Notes: a model not told the origin generated them from the letters alone. A DNA stretch of 64,000 nucleotides from Paenibacillus tepidiphilus (GCF_008635795.1 NZ_VWRQ01000010.1:1-64000); one strand, 5' to 3'. Counted from the stretch's first letter, positions 8,929-20,384 are shown. Made by a program: numbers and translations.

Positions 8929-11178
8929 ATGGATTTCAAAAAAGTAACATTGGCCGCTATTCTGGCCGTATCACAAGCGGGGGCGGCCATTCCGGCTTTT
9001 GCCGAACCCGTAAGCACAGCTACAGCTTCAGCCGGAGTGCAGGCTGCTCAAACATCAGCAACACCTTCACCTACATCGGTTTCCGAGCCTTTGGCCACTG
9101 ACCCGCTGCCGAGCCTGGCACCGGATGGATCGGTGCTCCCGGCGGCTACCCCTGACCCGAATGCAACGATGGTTCCGAATGCAACAACTGATCCGAATGC
9201 AACCATAGACCCGAACGCGGTTTCTCCAAGCGCGACGGCACAACCGACATCCACACAAGCGGTTCCAGGCGTTACAACCCTGACAACCAGCGCTGCCGGT
9301 GCCAATCAGCTGATCCTGCATATGAACAGTAACAAGATGTTCAGAAATGGTGAGCCTTATTTTGCCAATCAGCCTATGGCCGTGAAGAACGGCGTTTCCT
9401 ATGTGTCTATCCGTGCCATCATGGAGATGCTCCGCTTGTCCTACATCTACGATGCCAAGACGAAGGAAGTCGTCCTGACCAAAGATAACAAAGTCATGCG
9501 TTTCAAGACCGACAGCAAAATTTATACGGTTAACGGTGTCCCGTCCACGATGAAAGGACCTGCATACCAGTTTAAAGGAACGTTTATGGTTCCGTTAACT
9601 TCCATTACAGCAGCACTTAACATTCCGTATACGGTAGACAACATTGGCAAGCGCGTCATCCTGACGCTGAACACTAAGCCTACCGCTTCATTCAAGGTTC
9701 AGACCGGTGAGATTTTTGCCGGAGATTATGTCACATTCACCCCGACGTATTCCTCCCCGAATGGCACGGCTATTGTTAAGGAAGTCTGGGGCGGCGACAA
9801 GCGGGATATATACGATCAGCCCGGTACTTATGCCGTATCTTATTCCGTCATAGATGCATCCGGCCTGCAGAGTGATCCTTACTGGGTAACGATTAACGTG
9901 CTGCAGCCGAACCTGCCGCCAGTGGCGAACTTTACCACTGACAAGGAAGAGTACATGATGGGTGAACCGATTACGTTCACCGATCTGAGCTCCGATCCCG
10001 AGTATGAGGAGCTGACGGCCGAGTGGAGCAACCGGGCGATTGCGTTCTTCAATCCGGGACCCGTCCAGGTCTCGCTTACCGTGACCGACAAGCACGGCCT
10101 GAGCAATACTTTTAGCAAGACGATTAACATTACAAGCCAGCAGCTCTACACACAGGATGAAGTGGCGAAGCTGTTCACTGCACCGGGCGATGTCGTCTAC
10201 TATGACGGCGGAATGATTCCGGGACTTACGAACGTCAACAATACCGTTACTTCGGAGCCTTACACTCTGATCCGAAGCAACAGTCCGGAGACGGTGAATA
10301 CCGAAGGCATTCTGTATCGTGAATCCTCGGTGGGCCTGACCCGCTTCCTTGTGCATCATATGAACAATATGAATACTAGACAGAAGTTGTACGTCATCGC
10401 TACGAACAACAATCTGTATCCGACGACCATCACTACGCAGTATGCGGGTATTGCCGGACCTGTCACTTCGCCGGAATATACCGGCAAGATCTCGATCCAG
10501 AAGTATTTCAACTCGATGATTACCAATGAGAAATACAGCTCGATCGTGCTGCAGCCGGGCCAAAGCGTACCGATCCTGACCGATATCAGCAAGATCGCGA
10601 TGAAGCCCAAGGAGGTCCTCTCGCTTAGTGCCGATCTGTTCAGTGATTTAACAGTTCAGTACAATGTCGTAATGGTGGAAGAGAATAAAGATCCGATAGC
10701 TGCAATGGCTACGCTCCCGATTCTCGACCGCGACGGCGTGCATAACCGCGGAACCTATCCGGATTCCACCCGGATTATTACTGTCAGCGATACCGTTGGC
10801 GCAACCCAGTCGAAGCTGGTGCTCGGCGATAATGACAAAGACAAGAACCTGATCGGCGTGGACCCGATGAACGGTACAGAAGCTTCCAACTCCGGTAATT
10901 TCGGCGTATTATACAAAATCAAACTGGAGCGCGTGGCACCGAACACCCTGATTACGTTCAATCCGCGCGGCGGCAATTATCTGGGCTCGATTATGGTTAA
11001 CGGCAACACTATCGTTAATCTGCCGAATAAAGGCAGCCTCTCGAATTCCGATATGAATGCGGTGGTCTACCGCTCCGGCGATTATGAAGGTCCGGTGGAA
11101 TTTACCTTCTCCGTAGCCTCGGGCAGCAATCTGCCGGTGAATCTCGTGTTTACACCAATGCCGGCCAAGAAGCATTAA
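8929..11178 (+). CDS. Secreted copper-amine-oxidase-N / PKD domain protein
   Basis: The ATG at 8929 follows AGAGGAG and opens a clear signal peptide (KKVTLAAILAVSQAGAA..AFAEP). An upstream in-frame ATG at 8854 has no ribosome-binding site. The 749-residue product has a Thr/Pro/Ser linker with a DPNAT-type repeat (about 85-115). Next comes a copper amine oxidase N-terminal-like domain (about 125-250, with FKGTFMVPLTSI), two PKD-like Ig folds (about 255-400) and an unassigned C-terminal half. Despite the name, the CuAO-N domain is a structural or cell-envelope module in Paenibacillus and does not imply oxidase activity. A terminator follows directly, so the gene stands alone. Confidence 0.8.
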   Translation: MDFKKVTLAAILAVSQAGAAIPAFAEPVSTATASAGVQAAQTSATPSPTSVSEPLATDPLPSLAPDGSVLPAATPDPNATMVPNATTDPNATIDPNAVSPSATAQPTSTQAVPGVTTLTTSAAGANQLILHMNSNKMFRNGEPYFANQPMAVKNGVSYVSIRAIMEMLRLSYIYDAKTKEVVLTKDNKVMRFKTDSKIYTVNGVPSTMKGPAYQFKGTFMVPLTSITAALNIPYTVDNIGKRVILTLNTKPTASFKVQTGEIFAGDYVTFTPTYSSPNGTAIVKEVWGGDKRDIYDQPGTYAVSYSVIDASGLQSDPYWVTINVLQPNLPPVANFTTDKEEYMMGEPITFTDLSSDPEYEELTAEWSNRAIAFFNPGPVQVSLTVTDKHGLSNTFSKTINITSQQLYTQDEVAKLFTAPGDVVYYDGGMIPGLTNVNNTVTSEPYTLIRSNSPETVNTEGILYRESSVGLTRFLVHHMNNMNTRQKLYVIATNNNLYPTTITTQYAGIAGPVTSPEYTGKISIQKYFNSMITNEKYSSIVLQPGQSVPILTDISKIAMKPKEVLSLSADLFSDLTVQYNVVMVEENKDPIAAMATLPILDRDGVHNRGTYPDSTRIITVSDTVGATQSKLVLGDNDKDKNLIGVDPMNGTEASNSGNFGVLYKIKLERVAPNTLITFNPRGGNYLGSIMVNGNTIVNLPNKGSLSNSDMNAVVYRSGDYEGPVEFTFSVASGSNLPVNLVFTPMPAKKH

Positions 11179-11189
11179 TAATCTTGTAG

Positions 11190-11232
11190 ATGCCGGCTGT
11201 GCCTTCCGAATGGAGGTGCAGCCGGTATTTTT
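11190..11232 (+). terminator. Intrinsic terminator
   Basis: A long stem (ATGCCGGCTGTGCCTTCC against GGAGGTGCAGCCGGTAT, one bulge) is followed by TTTTTG, shortly after the preceding stop codon. Confidence 0.85.
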
Positions 11233-11389
11233 GTGCCGAAATAACGGCGTAATTCACCCGGGGGTTAAATTAGTGAATATTGTGACACCTGAAGGAACGG
11301 GTTCGTACCTGGGGCAATGGTATAATTGACGGAGCTGCCGATTTGCGGCATTATAAAGAGAGTGTAATTAATCCATGGGAGATGAGCGT

Positions 11390-11851
11390 ATGCTGTCGAC
11401 AGAACAAATACTGGACGCGATGTCGGGGCAGGGACTGCGCATCACCGATCAGCGCAAGACGCTTGCCAAGCTATTCGGCGAGAATTCGGGCTATTTGTCG
11501 GCGAAGGATGTCTATGATCACATGGGCCGCAAATACAGCGGTCTCAGCTTCGATACCGTGTACCGCAATCTGCGGGTCATGGAAGAGCTGGGCGTGCTGG
11601 AGCAGGTGGTGTTCGAGGACGGCGTTAAATTCAAGGCCAGCTGCAGCGAGGATCATCACCATCATCATATGATCTGCCTGCAATGCATGAAGACTTATCC
11701 GATCCATTTCTGTCCGATGAATCTGACGGATACGCCGGACGAATTCCGGGTCGTGAAGCATAAATTTGAGGTGTTCGGTTATTGTAAGGAATGCGAACAG
11801 AGCCGTGAGGAAGAGGGCGCCCTGGCGGCGCCGGGCAAGGAAGGCCGCTGA
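11390..11851 (+). CDS. zur: Zinc uptake regulator Zur (Fur family)
   Basis: The 153-residue Fur-family repressor has a winged-helix domain ([20 protein letters not shown]), a HHHHH metal-binding stretch, ICLQC and the C-terminal GYCKEC pair that together form the structural zinc site. The LSFDT..YRNL and CPM motifs match Zur rather than PerR or Fur. ATG 11390 has GGGAG eight bases upstream; the ATG at 11375 lacks a ribosome-binding site. The znuA, znuC and znuB genes lie within 7 kb, and znuA has two palindromes like the Bacillus Zur box. It is expected to repress those genes when zinc is replete. Confidence 0.9.
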   Translation: MLSTEQILDAMSGQGLRITDQRKTLAKLFGENSGYLSAKDVYDHMGRKYSGLSFDTVYRNLRVMEELGVLEQVVFEDGVKFKASCSEDHHHHHMICLQCMKTYPIHFCPMNLTDTPDEFRVVKHKFEVFGYCKECEQSREEEGALAAPGKEGR

Positions 11852-11853
11852 TC

Positions 11854-12111
11854 ATGGCAGACCTGCGCAGAACGGTGCAAGCTCCGATCCGTATATACCG
11901 CAAGTTTATTTCGCCGCTGAAGCCGGCGACCTGCCGTTTCTACCCGACCTGCTCGGCCTATGCGCTGGAGGCGATTGAGGTCCACGGGCCGCTCAAGGGC
12001 TCGCTGCTGGCCGCAAGAAGGATTGCGAGATGCCATCCTTTTCATCCAGGAGGCCTTGATCCTGTGCCCCCGAAGGAGGACTGGCGCGGGAGGACGGCCC
12101 GCCGGACTTGA
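11854..12111 (+). CDS. yidD: Membrane protein insertion efficiency factor YidD
   Basis: This small basic 85-residue protein carries the family hallmark [15 protein letters not shown] and the C-terminal [14 protein letters not shown]. YidD is a membrane-associated protein that assists YidC-dependent insertion. It starts two bases after the zur stop codon and is therefore probably co-transcribed with zur. Confidence 0.93.
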   Translation: MADLRRTVQAPIRIYRKFISPLKPATCRFYPTCSAYALEAIEVHGPLKGSLLAARRIARCHPFHPGGLDPVPPKEDWRGRTARRT

Positions 12112-12184
12112 CATGGCGGCCGGCGATTGGTTATATTTTGGGTATTAGCTTGGCCATAGTTAGAATTCCAAAGAACGGATAAGT

Positions 12185-14505
<2,321 letters not shown>

Positions 14506-14561
14506 GTACGCTCTCTGAAAGTCTGCTGTGGCTGCGGCCCGGCGACAGATGATTATAAATG

Positions 14562-14602
14562 GAATGCCCGCCGCCGGATTACGGTGCGGGCGTTCTTTTT
14601 TT
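14562..14602 (+). terminator. Intrinsic terminator after metS
   Basis: The arms GAATGCCCGC and GCGGGCGTTC are followed by T7. Confidence 0.88.
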
Positions 14603-14668
14603 GAATGATAAGAAAGTTTACGCAGTGGCATTTCAGCGGACCGGTGAAAAAAAGTTACCTCTCTATTG

Positions 14669-14698
14669 TTGACTTATCGTAACGATTACTATTATACT
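14669..14698 (+). promoter_or_regulatory. Sigma-A-like promoter of znuA
   Basis: TTGACT (14669-14674) and TATACT (14693-14698) are separated by 18 bases. A Zur-box-like palindrome covers the spacer, so repressor binding would block RNA polymerase. Confidence 0.7.
14674..14694. promoter_or_regulatory. Zur box 1
   Basis: TTATCGTAACGATTACTATT resembles the Bacillus Zur operator (ATCGTAAT-N-ATTACGAT type) and overlaps the znuA promoter. Confidence 0.7.
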
Positions 14699-14700
14699 AC

Positions 14701-14721
14701 TCATTGTAAAAATTACGATTT
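14701..14721. promoter_or_regulatory. Zur box 2
   Basis: CATTGTAAAAATTACGATTT matches the same operator, with a perfect right half-site, just downstream of the -10 element. Two operators would give tight zinc repression. Confidence 0.7.
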
Positions 14722-14738
14722 AAGGGGTCGGTGCAACA

Positions 14739-15923
14739 ATGTTATTCCAAATTCGAAAATCCATAATGCTGGGCGTTTCTATACTTACTTTATTAGCGCT
14801 GGCGGCCTGCGGGCCCAAGAGCAGCGGAAGCATCGTTGAAGGCAAAGTGAATGTTGTGACTACATTTTATCCAATCTATGAGTTTGCAGCCGAGATCGGC
14901 GGGGATGATGCCAATGTCATCAACCTGCTGCCGGTCGGCGTAGAGCCGCATGACTGGACGCCGCGCAGCCAGGACATCGTCAACACCTCCAAAGCGCAGC
15001 TGTTCCTGTATAATGGCGCAGGCCTGGAGGGCTGGGTGCCGAACTTCCTCAAGAGTCTGGATTCGGACAGCCAGGTAGAGGCTGTGGAAGTCAGCACCGG
15101 GATCGATTTGATTCTGACCACCGAGGATGACGGGCATAACCACGGCGCTACCGGGGAACACAGTGAAGATGAGCATGCGGCGGACGAACATGCACATGAA
15201 GATGAGCACGCGGCGGACGAACATGCACACGAGGGCGAACATGCGGCGGATGAACATGATCATGAGGATGAGCATGCCGCGGATGAACAGAGCGCGGACG
15301 AACATGCGGCAGATGAGCATGCCACGGATGAACAGAGCGCGGACGAACATGCGACAGATGAGCATGCGGCAGATGAGCATACAGAGGAAGCCGACAGCCT
15401 GCATACCGACCCTCACACCTGGGTGAGTCCAAAGTCGGCGCTGGTTATGGCGGAGAATATCAAGAACAGCCTGCAGGCGGCCGATCCGGACCATAAAGAC
15501 GGCTACGAGGAGCGTTACAACGCGCTGGCCGAGCGCCTCAAAGCGCTCGACGCGAAGTTTACCGCCGAACTGGGCAAGCTGCCGAACAAAGAAATCGTTG
15601 TTTCCCATCAGGCCTTTGGTTATCTGGCCCGCGATTATGGCCTGGCACAGCATGCGATCATGGGCTTGTCTCCCGACGCTGAGCCGCGCGGGCAGGATTT
15701 GCTGGAGCTGGCAGAGCTGGTGAAGGAGGAAGGCATCCGCTACATTTTCTTCGAGGAGCTGGTATCCGACAAGCTGGCCAAGACCTTGGCTGATGAAGCG
15801 GGAGTCTCTACGATGGTGCTGAACCCGGTGGAGGGCTTGACCGAAGCACAGGAGAAGAACGGCGACAACTATTTCACTCTGATGGAGAAAAATTTGCAAA
15901 ATCTGATTCTGGCTTTACAATAA
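14739..15923 (+). CDS. znuA: Zinc ABC transporter substrate-binding lipoprotein
   Basis: This is the extracellular zinc receptor of the cluster A-I (ZnuA/AdcA) family. The 394-residue protein has a lipoprotein signal peptide (LAAC, Cys24), metal ligand H71 in VGVEPHDW, and the DPHTW motif (H226). It also has SHQAFGYLARDYGL and a C-terminal FFEE segment. Between residues 133 and 215 it carries a very long His/Asp/Glu loop made of DEHA-type repeats, much longer than in most relatives. The loop probably scavenges zinc. The gene lies under two Zur boxes and upstream of the ATPase gene. Confidence 0.93.
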   Translation: MLFQIRKSIMLGVSILTLLALAACGPKSSGSIVEGKVNVVTTFYPIYEFAAEIGGDDANVINLLPVGVEPHDWTPRSQDIVNTSKAQLFLYNGAGLEGWVPNFLKSLDSDSQVEAVEVSTGIDLILTTEDDGHNHGATGEHSEDEHAADEHAHEDEHAADEHAHEGEHAADEHDHEDEHAADEQSADEHAADEHATDEQSADEHATDEHAADEHTEEADSLHTDPHTWVSPKSALVMAENIKNSLQAADPDHKDGYEERYNALAERLKALDAKFTAELGKLPNKEIVVSHQAFGYLARDYGLAQHAIMGLSPDAEPRGQDLLELAELVKEEGIRYIFFEELVSDKLAKTLADEAGVSTMVLNPVEGLTEAQEKNGDNYFTLMEKNLQNLILALQ

Positions 15924-15968
15924 AGAGGACAGTAAAGAGGAAAGTTTAAGTGAAAGGCGGTACTTACT

Positions 15969-16718
15969 ATGCAACCGGTATCCCTGGACTGCCATCAGCA
16001 TATGATCGAAATACAGGACCTGTCCTTCGCCTACGGGGAGCAGAAGGTTATCTCCGGGCTGAATTATACGGTAAAAGAGCGCGATTTTCTCGGCATCATC
16101 GGTTCCAACGGTGCCGGCAAAACGACGCTGCTGAAGATGATCGTCGGCCTCTTGCAGCCGACCGGCGGCGACATTAAGCTGTTCGGCGAGTCGGTCAGGA
16201 AATTCAAGGATTGGGAACGGATCGGATATGTGCCGCAGAAGAACGCTTTTAATCCGCTCTTCCCCGCTACCGTGCGGGAGGTCGTATTGTCCGGGCTGTA
16301 CAACAACAAGAACCTGATCCGCCGCGTCTCGAAGGCGCAGCAGCGCCAGTGCGAGGATGCGCTGGAAGTCATGCGGATTCAGGACATCGCAGGCAAGAGA
16401 GTCGGCCAGCTCTCCGGCGGCCAGCAGCAGCGCGTCTTCCTGGCGCGGGCGCTGATCAACCATCCCGATCTGCTGATTCTGGACGAACCCACGGTCGGTA
16501 TCGACGCCGAGACGCAGGCCAGCTTCTTCGAACTGATCTTCCATATGCACGCCCATCATCACATGACCTTCCTGATGGTGTCGCATGACATCGATATGAT
16601 CAAGAGCTACCTCGGCCATGAACCGGTGCAGAATAGCGGCAAAATCAACTTCTACTCCCGCCATTCGCATGAAGCACAGGATTGTGTGGAAGTGAATCTG
16701 CAGCATACGCTGGTCTAA
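15969..16718 (+). CDS. znuC: Zinc ABC transporter ATPase
   Basis: The 249-residue ATPase has Walker [12 protein letters not shown], the Q-loop in [16 protein letters not shown], signature LSGGQQQRV, Walker B LLILDEP and the switch His in MVSHDID. The Q-loop/NPLFPATV pattern is typical of Mn/Zn importers (MntB/ZnuC). The ATG at 15969 has AAAGGCGG nine bases upstream; a later ATG at 16002 is possible. It follows znuA by 45 bases and works with ZnuA and ZnuB. Confidence 0.92.
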   Translation: MQPVSLDCHQHMIEIQDLSFAYGEQKVISGLNYTVKERDFLGIIGSNGAGKTTLLKMIVGLLQPTGGDIKLFGESVRKFKDWERIGYVPQKNAFNPLFPATVREVVLSGLYNNKNLIRRVSKAQQRQCEDALEVMRIQDIAGKRVGQLSGGQQQRVFLARALINHPDLLILDEPTVGIDAETQASFFELIFHMHAHHHMTFLMVSHDIDMIKSYLGHEPVQNSGKINFYSRHSHEAQDCVEVNLQHTLV

Positions 16719-17349
16719 TTATCGCGTCGCATTGCCCCGGTGATATTCTGCCGGAGCATGCGGCGTGTAGTTTTGTACAAGTATAGCGTTTGCTGGCTCA
16801 CCCGTTTATACTATCGTATGGTTGGTCGATAATTGTATTCTGTACAATTAAATTAAGGTGGATTGCCTAGAAATGAAGAATAAATGTATTCTGTACACTT
16901 ATTAATGAACAATCCGCCGCTTTTGGGACAAATCGTCAAATATAGTTGTACGAAATGCAACTAAGCTACGTTCTGGCCGTATTTGGAGCTTTTTAGTTGT
17001 ACAAAATGCAGTTAAGCAACATGAGCCATCAAGTGGTCAGATGTATTGGGTAATGCCAATTCATCAATACGTTCCCAAATACGCTCTTGAGTAAGCTCTT
17101 TAATACGCTCATAAGTAAGCTCATAAGTAAGCTCTTAAATACGCTCTTTAATTCATAACTAAGTAACTCTACAGTCAAGCGTGTCCCTCAAGGGACGGAA
17201 GCGGTCCTTCTACATAGTCGCTAAACCCCGGGTCCCGCAGCTCCCACGCCAATTGCCCTTAGCGGGAGTCCAGAGGGCGGCAGCCCTTGGGGCCCTCCCT
17301 TGGAAAGGGAGGGTTTGGGAGGGATTGAACAAGTAAAGGAGATATCATC
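16719..17349. other. Repeat-rich gap inside the znu cluster
   Basis: No gene is supported in these 631 bases. The left part has five copies of a short palindromic motif around TTGTACANAATGCA (16768-17010). The middle has a degenerate tandem of AAGTAAGCTCTT/AATACGCTCTT units (about 17075-17155). The right part has a GC-rich segment with GGGCCCTCCCTTGGAAAGGG (about 17290), which forms a hairpin. Confidence 0.6.
16768..17010. repeat. TTGTAC-type short repeat cluster A
   Basis: Examples are AATTGTATTCTGTACAATT (16831-16849), AATGTATTCTGTACACTT, AGTTGTACGAAATGCAACTAAG and AGTTGTACAAAATGCAGTTAAG. Copies occur in both orientations, and the same family recurs at 29826-30012. Confidence 0.65.
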
Positions 17350-18153
17350 TTGGAAATTATATTCAGCGATTTTTTTCAGCGGGCGCTGGCAGGTGGGCTG
17401 ATGATCGGCATCACGGCCCCGCTGATCGGCATCTTTCTGGTGCTGCGGCGCCTGTCCATGATCGGCGATACGCTGGCTCATGTGACGATTGCCGGGGTGG
17501 CGCTCGGCTTTTTGACCGGCTTTTACCCGCTGGGGGCGGGGCTGATCTTTGCGGTGCTGGCCTCCTTCGCCATTGAGAAGCTGCGCAAAGCCTACAAAAG
17601 CTATGCCGAGCTCTCCATCGCCATCATTATGTCGGGCGGCGTGGCGCTGGCCTCGCTGTTTTTTACCTTGGGAAAAGGGTACAATGCCGATGTCATGAGC
17701 TATCTGTTCGGAAGTATCTATACGCTTAACAATACGGATTTGATCGTGGTAGGGGTTGTAACGGTTGCAGTGGTAGCGATTATTACGCTCTTCTTCAAAG
17801 AGTTCTTCCTGCTCAGCTTTGAAGAGGATGCGGCGAGTGTAAGCGGCTTGCCGGTGAAGCTGCTGAACATGCTGATTACGGTGCTTACGGCGCTTGTCAT
17901 CAGCACAGCGATCAAAATCGTCGGTTCACTGCTGGTATCCGCGCTCCTGACCATTCCGGTCGCCATCAGCCTGCTGCTGTCGCGCAGCTTTAAGACTTCG
18001 GTGGTTTTGTCGGTCATCATTGCGGAAATTGCTGTAGTGGCTGGCCTCGTTATAGCGGGAGTCTGGAACCTGGCACCGGGCGCAACGATTGTGCTGCTGC
18101 TGATTGCACTCCTGGTGCTGACGTTAATCGGCAAAAAAGGTCTGCCTACCTGA
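17350..18153 (+). CDS. znuB: Zinc ABC transporter permease
   Basis: The 267-residue ABC-3 family permease has seven to eight hydrophobic segments, LSMIGDTLAHVTIAGVALG near the N-terminus and the conserved ALLTIPVAISLLLSRS. It starts at TTG with AAAGGAG upstream. It completes the ZnuABC system but is separated from znuC by 631 bases of repeats. Its own promoter, or read-through of the gap, is therefore needed. I saw no Zur box in the gap. Confidence 0.9.
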   Translation: MEIIFSDFFQRALAGGLMIGITAPLIGIFLVLRRLSMIGDTLAHVTIAGVALGFLTGFYPLGAGLIFAVLASFAIEKLRKAYKSYAELSIAIIMSGGVALASLFFTLGKGYNADVMSYLFGSIYTLNNTDLIVVGVVTVAVVAIITLFFKEFFLLSFEEDAASVSGLPVKLLNMLITVLTALVISTAIKIVGSLLVSALLTIPVAISLLLSRSFKTSVVLSVIIAEIAVVAGLVIAGVWNLAPGATIVLLLIALLVLTLIGKKGLPT

Positions 18154-18230
18154 TCCGAGCTTCGGAGCTATCTGCAGAATTAGCTGCAAGGCTGGTGTCA
18201 CCCGCAACACAGAATAATTCGTGGAAAGTA

Positions 18231-18312
18231 GCATATATCTTACTGAGGATTGGATAAGCAGTCCGTTCGACCGAACACTCGACTAGAAGTGTCGACCTAA
18301 TCCTCTTGAACG
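18231..18312. other. Structured segment upstream of ccdA
   Basis: The segment has outer arms GAGGATTGG and CCTAATCCTC, with inner pairs GTTCG/CGAAC and ACACT/AGTGT. It could fold into a multi-hairpin RNA. It is not a tRNA and matches no riboswitch that I recognise. No gene fits in 18154-18420. Confidence 0.35.
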
Positions 18313-18420
18313 GCACCGCTGGAAATGGTTACTCTTTCGAGGTAAGCTCCAGTAGAGCAGACGGGTTGGCCTTTCTATACTTAGCGAATGAACTTGTCCC
18401 CAAAAGGAGTGCTGCCGCAT

Positions 18421-19134
18421 ATGGCCGGATTGAATGCAGGTATTGCCTTTGCAGCCGGAGTGGCGTCATTTATTTCGCCCTGCTGCTTGCCGCTGTACCC
18501 TTCCTATCTCTCCTATATTACAGGCTTGTCCGTGCAGCAGCTGCGCGGGGGCAGCGACAGCAAAGAGGTCCGCTTGCGGACCTTTTCGCATACGCTGGCT
18601 TTTATTTTGGGGTTCTCGGCGGTATTCTATACGCTGGGCCTGGGAGCGGGGCTGCTGGGAGAGCTGTTCCACAGTCAACGGGAACTGATCCGCCAGATAT
18701 CGGCCGTACTCATCATCGCTATGGGACTGGTGCTGCTCGGAATATTCCGGCCGCAGTTTCTGATGCGTGAACGCAAGCTCCAATTGGGACAGCGTCCGGC
18801 TGGTTATGTCGGCTCATTCCTGCTCGGAATCGGCTTCTCGGCGGGCTGGTCCCCGTGCATCGGACCGATATTGACCGCGATCATTGCGCTGTCCGTCAGT
18901 GACCACGAGGCGTGGTTCACGATGATTACAGCCTACAGCGCCGGGTTTGCGCTGCCGTTCTTCGGGCTGGCCTTCTTCATCGGCGGGAGCCGCCGCATCC
19001 TCAAATATTCCGGCGCACTGATGAAGCTGGGCGGCCTGCTAATGATCGGCATGGGCATCCTGCTGTTCACGAATCAAATGTTCCGCATCACCATCTGGCT
19101 GCAGAGCATAACGCCAGACTGGCTGACCATCTAA
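18421..19134 (+). CDS. ccdA: Cytochrome c biogenesis protein CcdA
   Basis: The 237-residue six-helix membrane protein carries the two reactive cysteines of CcdA/DsbD-beta in ISPCCLPLYPSYLSYITG and GWSPCIGPILTA. It passes reducing equivalents from thioredoxin across the membrane, for cytochrome c maturation and, in Bacilli, spore synthesis. AAAAGGAG lies 11 bases before the ATG at 18421. An ATG at 18388 is in frame but has no ribosome-binding site. Confidence 0.93.
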   Translation: MAGLNAGIAFAAGVASFISPCCLPLYPSYLSYITGLSVQQLRGGSDSKEVRLRTFSHTLAFILGFSAVFYTLGLGAGLLGELFHSQRELIRQISAVLIIAMGLVLLGIFRPQFLMRERKLQLGQRPAGYVGSFLLGIGFSAGWSPCIGPILTAIIALSVSDHEAWFTMITAYSAGFALPFFGLAFFIGGSRRILKYSGALMKLGGLLMIGMGILLFTNQMFRITIWLQSITPDWLTI

Positions 19135-19157
19135 GCGGGGCACGGTTTTGCTTTACC

Positions 19158-19300
19158 CGGGGTCCCCGCAAAGTAGTCGGAATAAGCTTCATCAGCATTG
19201 CTACACTTTGTGGGGTTAATCGGGGTCCCCGCAAAGTACCCGGAATAAGCTTCGTCAGCATCACTTCACTTTGTGGGGCTGCTTTGTGGAGCTGCTTTGT
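19158..19300. repeat. Tandem hairpin repeats between convergent genes
   Basis: Two copies of a 63-base unit start at 19158 and 19221. Each runs from CGGGGTCCCCGCAAAGTA to ACTTTGTGGGG, and these arms are complementary. Further TTTGTGG(G/A)GCTGC fragments follow. The position between ccdA and splB suggests a termination or insulation role. Confidence 0.65.
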
Positions 19301-19307
19301 GGGGCTG

Positions 19308-20384
19308 CTAAGTGAAGTAATCAATTCCCGCTTCCGGAAAATGCTCAAAGATCCGCTCTGTGATGAATTCGCGCAGGGCGGTTTGCTGTTCATCGGGGTA
19401 GACGTATTTGTTCTGGCCCCAGCGGCCCCATTTCTTCTTGCGCTTCTCGATATCCATCTCAAGCTTGGTCTTGGGGTACCGCTTCTCGATCACAGCCTTG
19501 GCCGTCTTGGTGAAGCGGTGCTGGATCATCTCGAAGGTCAGTCCGGCGCCGGTGGTCGGCGGCAGCGCTGCTTTGAGCCTCTCCAGCAGCTCGGCATAGC
19601 CCTCCTCCCAGCCATCGTGCCAGATGATCGGCGCGATGATGAAGCCGAGCGGGTAGCCGGCCCGTGCAACCTTGCCGGCGGCCTCGATGCGTTCCTCGAA
19701 GCGGGAGGTAGCCGGTTCGAAATTTTTGATGACATAGTCGGCATTGATACTGAAGCGGATTCGTGTGTGCCCGTTATGCTTCAGCTCAAGCAGAGGCTCG
19801 ACATGCTGGTACTTGGTTACGAACCGCAGCCGCCCCAGCGGCTCGTCCGCCATGAACGTAATCAGCTCGGCCAGGGAGCCGGTAATATGCTCCAACCCTA
19901 AGGGATCAGAGGTACAGGCCGCTTCGAAGGTGGTGATCTCCGGGGAGCGCTCTTCGATGTATTTTTTGGCTGCGGCCATCACATCGCCGGTGTTCACATA
20001 TACGCGGATATAAGGCTTCGCGCCCAGTGTAGTCTGTAAGTAACAATAATGGCAGTGGCCCATGCAGCCGGTGGCAATCGGAATGGCATAATCAGCCGAA
20101 GGCTTGGATTGATCGAAGGTAAGCGTCTTGCGGAGGCCGACGACCAGCGTGCGCTTGGCGATTTTGTACTGCTCCAGCTCCGTCTCTCCGGGAAGGCCGG
20201 TAATCCGGTTGTGCGAGGTGGTCATGCGGTAAGGGATATTCTCCTGCTTGACCCATTCCATAATTCGCTGGCCCTTGGGATAATTCAGGGCATCCGGTTC
20301 AAAATAGACCAGTTCAGGAATGAAAAGGGCGGTGGGCTTGGGCTGCTTTTTAACCCTGGGCCGCTCGGGTGCCGCGATTGTCAT
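19308..20384 (-). CDS. splB: Spore photoproduct lyase
   Basis: This radical-SAM enzyme repairs the thymine dimer 'spore photoproduct' during germination. The 358-residue product has the cluster motif C107-x3-C111-x2-C114 (GCMGHCHYCYLQ) and a further conserved cysteine (C157 in FEAACTSD). ATG 20384 has AAGGAGTG upstream; a longer frame to 20492 has no ribosome-binding site. It stands alone, without the splA seen in Bacillus, and is convergent with ccdA. Forespore expression is expected but I did not identify a sigma-G promoter. Confidence 0.94.
   Translation of the reverse strand: MTIAAPERPRVKKQPKPTALFIPELVYFEPDALNYPKGQRIMEWVKQENIPYRMTTSHNRITGLPGETELEQYKIAKRTLVVGLRKTLTFDQSKPSADYAIPIATGCMGHCHYCYLQTTLGAKPYIRVYVNTGDVMAAAKKYIEERSPEITTFEAACTSDPLGLEHITGSLAELITFMADEPLGRLRFVTKYQHVEPLLELKHNGHTRIRFSINADYVIKNFEPATSRFEERIEAAGKVARAGYPLGFIIAPIIWHDGWEEGYAELLERLKAALPPTTGAGLTFEMIQHRFTKTAKAVIEKRYPKTKLEMDIEKRKKKWGRWGQNKYVYPDEQQTALREFITERIFEHFPEAGIDYFT

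Noticed and set aside
14793..15899. 368-residue minus-strand frame opposite znuA
   Set aside because: Antisense shadow; its Met/Phe/Arg repeats are the complement of the DEHA repeats.
18231..18312. Structured segment considered as a tRNA
   Set aside because: No cloverleaf with a seven-base acceptor stem and T-arm at the right spacing could be drawn on either strand.
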